DNA from: Dehalococcoidia bacterium
GTDB lineage: Bacteria; Chloroflexota; Dehalococcoidia; E44-bin15
Assembly (NCBI GenBank): GCA_023129355.1
Contig: JAGMCC010000042.1
Span: 1 to 8,864, forward strand
DNA: 8,864 nt
Direction: 5' to 3'
Shown here: piece by piece, positions 6,391 to 8,864 of the stretch
How positions within the stretch are numbered: position 1 is the stretch's first letter
Layout: each line of letters opens with the position of its first letter
The notes under the pieces: generated by a model
What the model was told of the DNA's origin: nothing
What the model saw: only the letters and a program-made list of their open reading frames with translations
The model's database searches: none
Program-made: the position numbers and the translations under genes

Positions 6391-6515
6391 CTTCGTTGTC
6401 GTCATTCTGCGCGGCAGCGAAGAATCTAGACTCGTTACAGAGTTTACCCTGGGTGAGATTCTTCCGTCGCTCTGCTCCCTCAGAATGACAGAAAGCGAAG
6501 GACTCAGGGTGACAG
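6391..6515. repeat. Palindromic intergenic repeat, MITE/REP-like
   Basis: An imperfect inverted repeat fills most of the yraN-fmdB gap. Its nested complementary pairs are CTTCG (6391-6395) with CGAAG (6496-6500), GTCATTCTG (6401-6409) with CAGAATGAC (6481-6489), and GAAGAATCT (6419-6427) with AGATTCTTC (6456-6464), leaving a loop of about 28 bases. A further copy of the arm end follows: CTCAGAATGACAG (6479-6491) recurs as CTCAGGGTGACAG (6503-6515), 11 of 13 identical. The core words (GTCATTCTG ... GAAGAATCT) resemble short palindromic repeats scattered in many bacterial genomes. It has no coding capacity and no visible target-site duplication. It could fold in RNA and act as a transcription barrier after yraN. 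Confidence 0.75.
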
Positions 6516-6555
6516 AGAGGTCGATCGGGGTGTTACTCAGCTATCCCGCAGCGGC

Positions 6556-6927
6556 TCAGGCAAGTCCCGGGCTTATTGCATTCTCGATGAGCTCCAATCG
6601 GGAAACCTCCCCCTTCGGCCCGAGCTCCAGGGCCACCACATCGACTCGCCACGAGGGGGGCAGGTCATCACTGCCCTCCATGTAGGCCTCTGCCAGGGCT
6701 AGCAGCCGCTCCTTCTTTTGGGCGGTCACCGATTCCTCAGGGGTGCCATAGGAACTGCTCGTTCTGGTGCGCACCTCGATAAAAACGAGGAAATCGTCCT
6801 TCTCGGCGATGATGTCTATCTCGCCCTCCCGCGAGCGAAAATTCCTCTCCCAAATCACATACCCCAGCCCGGTTAAATACTCCGCGGCTATCTTTTCACC
6901 GAGAGCGCCGATCTCCCTGGAATCCAT
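6556..6927 (-). CDS. yraN: YraN-family (UPF0102) endonuclease-like protein
   Basis: A 123-residue member of the UPF0102/YraN family, which has a restriction-endonuclease-like (Holliday-junction-resolvase-like) fold but no settled role. Visible with the ATG at 6927 as residue 1: GALGEKIAAEYLTGLGY (7-23), RNFR (28-31), GEIDIIA (35-41) with the acidic residues Glu36 and Asp38, IEVRTR (50-55; usually VEVK, so the catalytic Lys position is Arg here), YGTPEESV (60-67) and RVDVVALEL (94-102). Length is typical. A TTG at 6936 in frame would add three residues but lies within the predicted -10 box, so the ATG is preferred. There is no Shine-Dalgarno, consistent with a leaderless transcript. It is on the same strand as the downstream cluster but separated from it by 247 bases with a repeat and a new promoter. 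Confidence 0.92.
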   Translation of the reverse strand: MDSREIGALGEKIAAEYLTGLGYVIWERNFRSREGEIDIIAEKDDFLVFIEVRTRTSSSYGTPEESVTAQKKERLLALAEAYMEGSDDLPPSWRVDVVALELGPKGEVSRLELIENAISPGLA

Positions 6928-6935
6928 CGTACCCA

Positions 6936-6964
6936 AGTATAGTGGCTAAGCTGCTCCAGGGCAA
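6936..6964 (-). promoter_or_regulatory. Predicted promoter of yraN, apparently leaderless
   Basis: On the minus strand TTGCCC (6964-6959, 4 of 6 matches) is separated by 17 bases from TATACT (6941-6936, 5 of 6 matches). The start of transcription should fall at 6929-6927, at or within two bases of the yraN ATG. No ribosome-binding site is present, which fits a leaderless mRNA. The -35 box lies inside the divergent small reading frame that begins at 6942. Confidence 0.55.
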
Positions 6965-7103
6965 GTTTATTGTATATTTTGATAAGGGCAAACCTGAATT
7001 AGAGCCGTTGGAAAGTGTATTTCAAGGGCAAGACTCACTTGGTGAGGTTGTTTAGGAGATGGAAAGGCTGATAGCCACGGAAGGAACGGAAGGAGGTGAA
7101 TAG
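6942..7103 (+). pseudogene. Small reading frame interrupted by one in-frame TAG (53 codons plus stop)
   Basis: From GTG 6942 the frame reads MAKLLQGKFIVYFDKGKPEL and on to SLGEVV (37 codons), meets TAG at 7053-7055, then continues without a shift as EMERLIATEGTEGGE to a second TAG at 7101-7103. The two parts read naturally as one protein if the TAG were CAG (GEVVQEMERL), a single base change. The mix of charged and hydrophobic residues looks coding, and the end overlaps the ribosome-binding site of the next small gene, the usual architecture of a two-gene unit. I do not recognise the protein. Alternatives: two tiny cistrons (an ATG at 7059 follows the TAG directly), a truncated but functional 37-residue protein, or chance. 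No Shine-Dalgarno precedes the GTG, and the true start is uncertain. Confidence 0.4.
7091..7099 (+). promoter_or_regulatory. Near-perfect ribosome-binding site of the 42-codon gene
   Basis: AGGAGGTGA is almost fully complementary to the 3' end of 16S rRNA; AGGAGG ends 8 bases before ATG 7105. It is among the strongest such sites in the window. It lies within the last codons of the interrupted upstream frame. Confidence 0.75.
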
Positions 7104-7104
7104 C

Positions 7105-7233
7105 ATGTCTCGCCTGAGACATCTGTTGGAAGAGTTGGGTCTGCTTGGAGTCAAGCCCAAGGACGTCCGCATACCGGGCCAGGTTTATGACGACATCGTA
7201 ACAGAAGCAGAAGATACCAGCGAAGAGGAGTAG
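7105..7233 (+). CDS. Small acidic-tailed protein, 42 residues, function unknown
   Basis: An intact small gene reading MSRLRHLLEELGLLGVKPKD, then VRIPGQVYDDIV and an acidic end TEAEDTSEEE, stop TAG at 7231-7233. The first half could form an amphipathic helix (SRLRHLLEELGLLG), the middle has an IPGQVYDDIV motif, and the tail is acidic. It is too short for most gene finders, but the near-perfect ribosome-binding site, the coding-like composition and its position one base after the upstream frame argue that it is real. I do not recognise a family. The layout recalls two-gene small-protein units such as toxin-antitoxin pairs, but nothing in the sequence specifically identifies either a toxin or an antitoxin. 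It ends 33 bases from the stop of the convergent surface-protein gene, with no clear terminator between them. Confidence 0.65.
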   Translation: MSRLRHLLEELGLLGVKPKDVRIPGQVYDDIVTEAEDTSEEE

Positions 7234-7266
7234 TAGCCTTCTGCCCTCAGTTTGAGCCGAGGCCCC

Positions 7267-8864
7267 CTAATCTCTCCAGAGCGTCCCCGTGGCTTCGACT
7301 AACCAAGCAACGGGGTCAACCAAGAGCTCCCTGACCAAAGTCCTCAACGGCTCATGCTCTGATATGAAATCGGCTACTGGCGGGCTAATCTCATAATAGA
7401 AAGCCACCAACTGGGAGCCAAGGCTACTCTGTAACAGCACTTCATCTCTGAACGCTCTAAGAGTGTCGAGTTCGGAAGCTGTTGATGTGCCATAGGCTGC
7501 CGTGGCGATGAAACAGCCCTCCGGGGCAGCGCTTTCTTCGGCGATAGCAAACCACGAAAGGCTATCCACAGTAGCTGTGATCGTGTTGTTGTTTTCGTCA
7601 ATAATGGGGGGTGGATCAGTTACTCTTACCCAGCCCCCACTGACTAGGTGGAAAAGTTTGAGATTTTTTTTCTTGCCCTTGACGTCAGCCTGATTGTACG
7701 AAATGGTTAGCGTGACTGAGCCAGTGTAAGGCGGCGTCGTGACAATATCGTAGTACTTGTGTAAGAATTGGAAACCGGTGATGTCAGAGCCAGGGTTCTT
7801 GTCGGAGAGAATGATGTAGACCTCAACAGAAGTGGTTAAATTGAGAAACTCGACCTTCGCGCCGCTGTAGTAACTGTCATCGACGATAGCATTCTCCGGT
7901 GGAGGTGGAGGGCTGACCACGTAAACTTGGCTCAGCGTGAAGTCTATGTTGGGCTTTTCTTGGTTTGCTGTGACCCGAACACGGTTGGCGTTGGCCAATG
8001 ACGTCTCCTCCTGGTAGTACTCGTCGACGTAGCCAGTGCCGCTGGCACTCACCTTATAGTCTCCAGTAGGCAGTCCTGCTAGGGTGTAGGTTCCATTAGA
8101 TGACACGACCTCAGCCACCAGTGTGCCTTGCACATAGTCGTAGGCAGATATAGTGGCACCTGGGACAAGTGTAGTGCCATCTTGCTCATAGATAGCGCCC
8201 GATACTGAGCCAGCTGCAACCTCAGCAAGAGTGGTGAAGGTCATATCATCGCCGTAGCGTGTGCCGTGACCGACAGCCTTGGCCTTGAAGTGGTAGGTAG
8301 TGTTAGGGTCGAGGCCGCTGATGGGGGCGCTGAAGGGACCAGTGACGGTGAGAGTTTGGGGTGTGGTCTCATAGCCATAGCTTGTAGTCAAGCCGTACTC
8401 GAAGGAAACATCTACAGATGAGGCAGTGCCCATACTAGTGAGGTCACCGTTTGGAGTAGCCGAATTGGTGGTCACATCGGTGGCACTACAAGTGATAACT
8501 GCTGGCGGAACGGCGCCCCAGGGTGTCATCAGCGGATAGTTGTCCCTGTTGTTTGCGTCTAGCACATAAGGTGTATCACCTTTCCCATCACTGCCAGGCA
8601 CATCTTGATCGGGGCCAGAGTAAGAGTCCACGCCAGCATAATCTGACCAGTAGTTGCCTCCCGATGGATAGCCGTTGTCCCAGTAGTTAGTGTAGCTAGC
8701 AGGGTAAATCCTTGCCTGATCCGTATTATTGATGAGGTCATTATGGTAGATATGATTGTTGCGGACATGCCCATTGCCTGAGTCCAAGCGGAATGCACGG
8801 GTGTTATAACATATAATGTTGTCCTTAACTGTGTTGCCCTTGACCTTACCCCCGAAAACAGTAG
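7267..8864 (-). CDS. Exported modular protein: NosD beta-helix, Fn3-like, carboxypeptidase-regulatory-like and CFI-box C-terminus (5' end missing)
   Basis: The frame is open from the window edge to TAG at 7269-7267, showing 531 C-terminal residues; start and signal peptide lie outside. Numbering from the first visible full codon: NosD-type right-handed beta-helix repeats with Asn-rich turns (1 to about 50; KGNTVKDNIICYN, VRNNHIYHNDLINN), the NosD end block NYWSDY (70-75) then a DGKGDTPY loop, and DNYPLM (107-112); a fibronectin type III-like domain (about 119-213; FEYGLTTSYGYET, LDPNTTYHFKAKAVG); a carboxypeptidase-regulatory-like beta-sandwich (about 218-310; GSVSGAIYEQDG, NGTYTLAGLPTGDYKV); a PPPPP linker (318-322); another beta-rich domain (to about 443); and the CFI-box region beginning CFIATAAYGT (450-459), with LRAFRDEVLL and YYEISPPVADFISEHEPLR. 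This suggests a secreted or cell-surface protein whose C-terminus may be processed or anchored; its ligand is unknown. The final segment has only a weak hydrophobic stretch. The DNA looks less GC-rich than hppA, which may indicate accessory origin. Confidence 0.88.
   Translation of the reverse strand, partial: TVFGGKVKGNTVKDNIICYNTRAFRLDSGNGHVRNNHIYHNDLINNTDQARIYPASYTNYWDNGYPSGGNYWSDYAGVDSYSGPDQDVPGSDGKGDTPYVLDANNRDNYPLMTPWGAVPPAVITCSATDVTTNSATPNGDLTSMGTASSVDVSFEYGLTTSYGYETTPQTLTVTGPFSAPISGLDPNTTYHFKAKAVGHGTRYGDDMTFTTLAEVAAGSVSGAIYEQDGTTLVPGATISAYDYVQGTLVAEVVSSNGTYTLAGLPTGDYKVSASGTGYVDEYYQEETSLANANRVRVTANQEKPNIDFTLSQVYVVSPPPPPENAIVDDSYYSGAKVEFLNLTTSVEVYIILSDKNPGSDITGFQFLHKYYDIVTTPPYTGSVTLTISYNQADVKGKKKNLKLFHLVSGGWVRVTDPPPIIDENNNTITATVDSLSWFAIAEESAAPEGCFIATAAYGTSTASELDTLRAFRDEVLLQSSLGSQLVAFYYEISPPVADFISEHEPLRTLVRELLVDPVAWLVEATGTLWRD

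Noticed and set aside
6391..6515. CRISPR-like array
   Set aside because: The units are inverted and only two or three in number, with no regular spacer length; a palindromic repeat explains them better.
7053..7055. TAG decoded as pyrrolysine
   Set aside because: No Pyl genes or PYLIS-like structure are visible, and this lineage is not expected to use it; mutation or truncation is simpler.
7241..7262. Possible terminator hairpin between the 42-codon gene and the convergent surface-protein gene
   Set aside because: Only a 4-bp stem (CTCA/TGAG) with a 3-base loop and no T-run; too weak to call.

Overview
The window looks like a moderately GC-rich bacterial chromosome segment. The gene set suggests Chloroflexota, probably a Dehalococcoidia-like lineage: single-subunit glycyl-tRNA synthetase, K+-dependent membrane pyrophosphatase, a bacterial translin-family protein, ThiD2-ThiE fusion, long FmdB zinc ribbons, and a NosD-type surface protein with a CFI-box C-terminus. 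The placement is an inference from gene content; no marker in the window proves it.

Layout. 1-1117 (minus) is the N-terminal part of glycyl-tRNA synthetase, cut by the window edge. It is divergent from a YcbL/glyoxalase II-like metallo-hydrolase at 1228-1860 (plus), across a 110-bp gap with two back-to-back TTGACA boxes. The hydrolase and the next minus-strand gene end tail to tail and share the four bases CTAG. From 6308 down to 1857 runs a very compact minus-strand cluster: two FmdB-like zinc-ribbon proteins, a fused thiamin enzyme, a translin-family protein and hppA. Junctions are abutting, overlapping or at most about 13 bp, and a good sigma-70-type promoter lies just upstream (6332-6360), so the five genes are probably one operon. 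Upstream of it is a 125-bp palindromic, MITE/REP-like repeat (6391-6515), then yraN (6556-6927, minus).

Between yraN and the last gene is a short plus-strand region with small genes. A 53-sense-codon reading frame (6942-7103) is interrupted by one in-frame TAG. It is followed one base later by an intact 42-codon gene (7105-7233) with a near-perfect Shine-Dalgarno. I recognise neither protein. The right end (7267-8864, minus) is the C-terminal part of a large modular exported protein: parallel beta-helix/NosD repeats, an Fn3-like domain, a carboxypeptidase-regulatory-like domain, a further beta domain and a CFI-box C-terminal region. Its 5' end is outside the window.

How the genes work together. 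Most are housekeeping: translation (GlyRS), pyrophosphate-driven ion pumping (HppA), thiamin phosphate synthesis (ThiD2-ThiE), a nuclease-fold protein (YraN) and RNA-related translin. Thiamin phosphate synthase releases pyrophosphate and HppA hydrolyses it, but all biosynthesis makes pyrophosphate, so the linkage need not be functional. No tRNA, rRNA, CRISPR array, IS transposase or convincing terminator was seen. The least explained parts are the interrupted small ORF with its downstream microprotein gene, the translin gene in a bacterial hppA operon, and two candidate leaderless starts.
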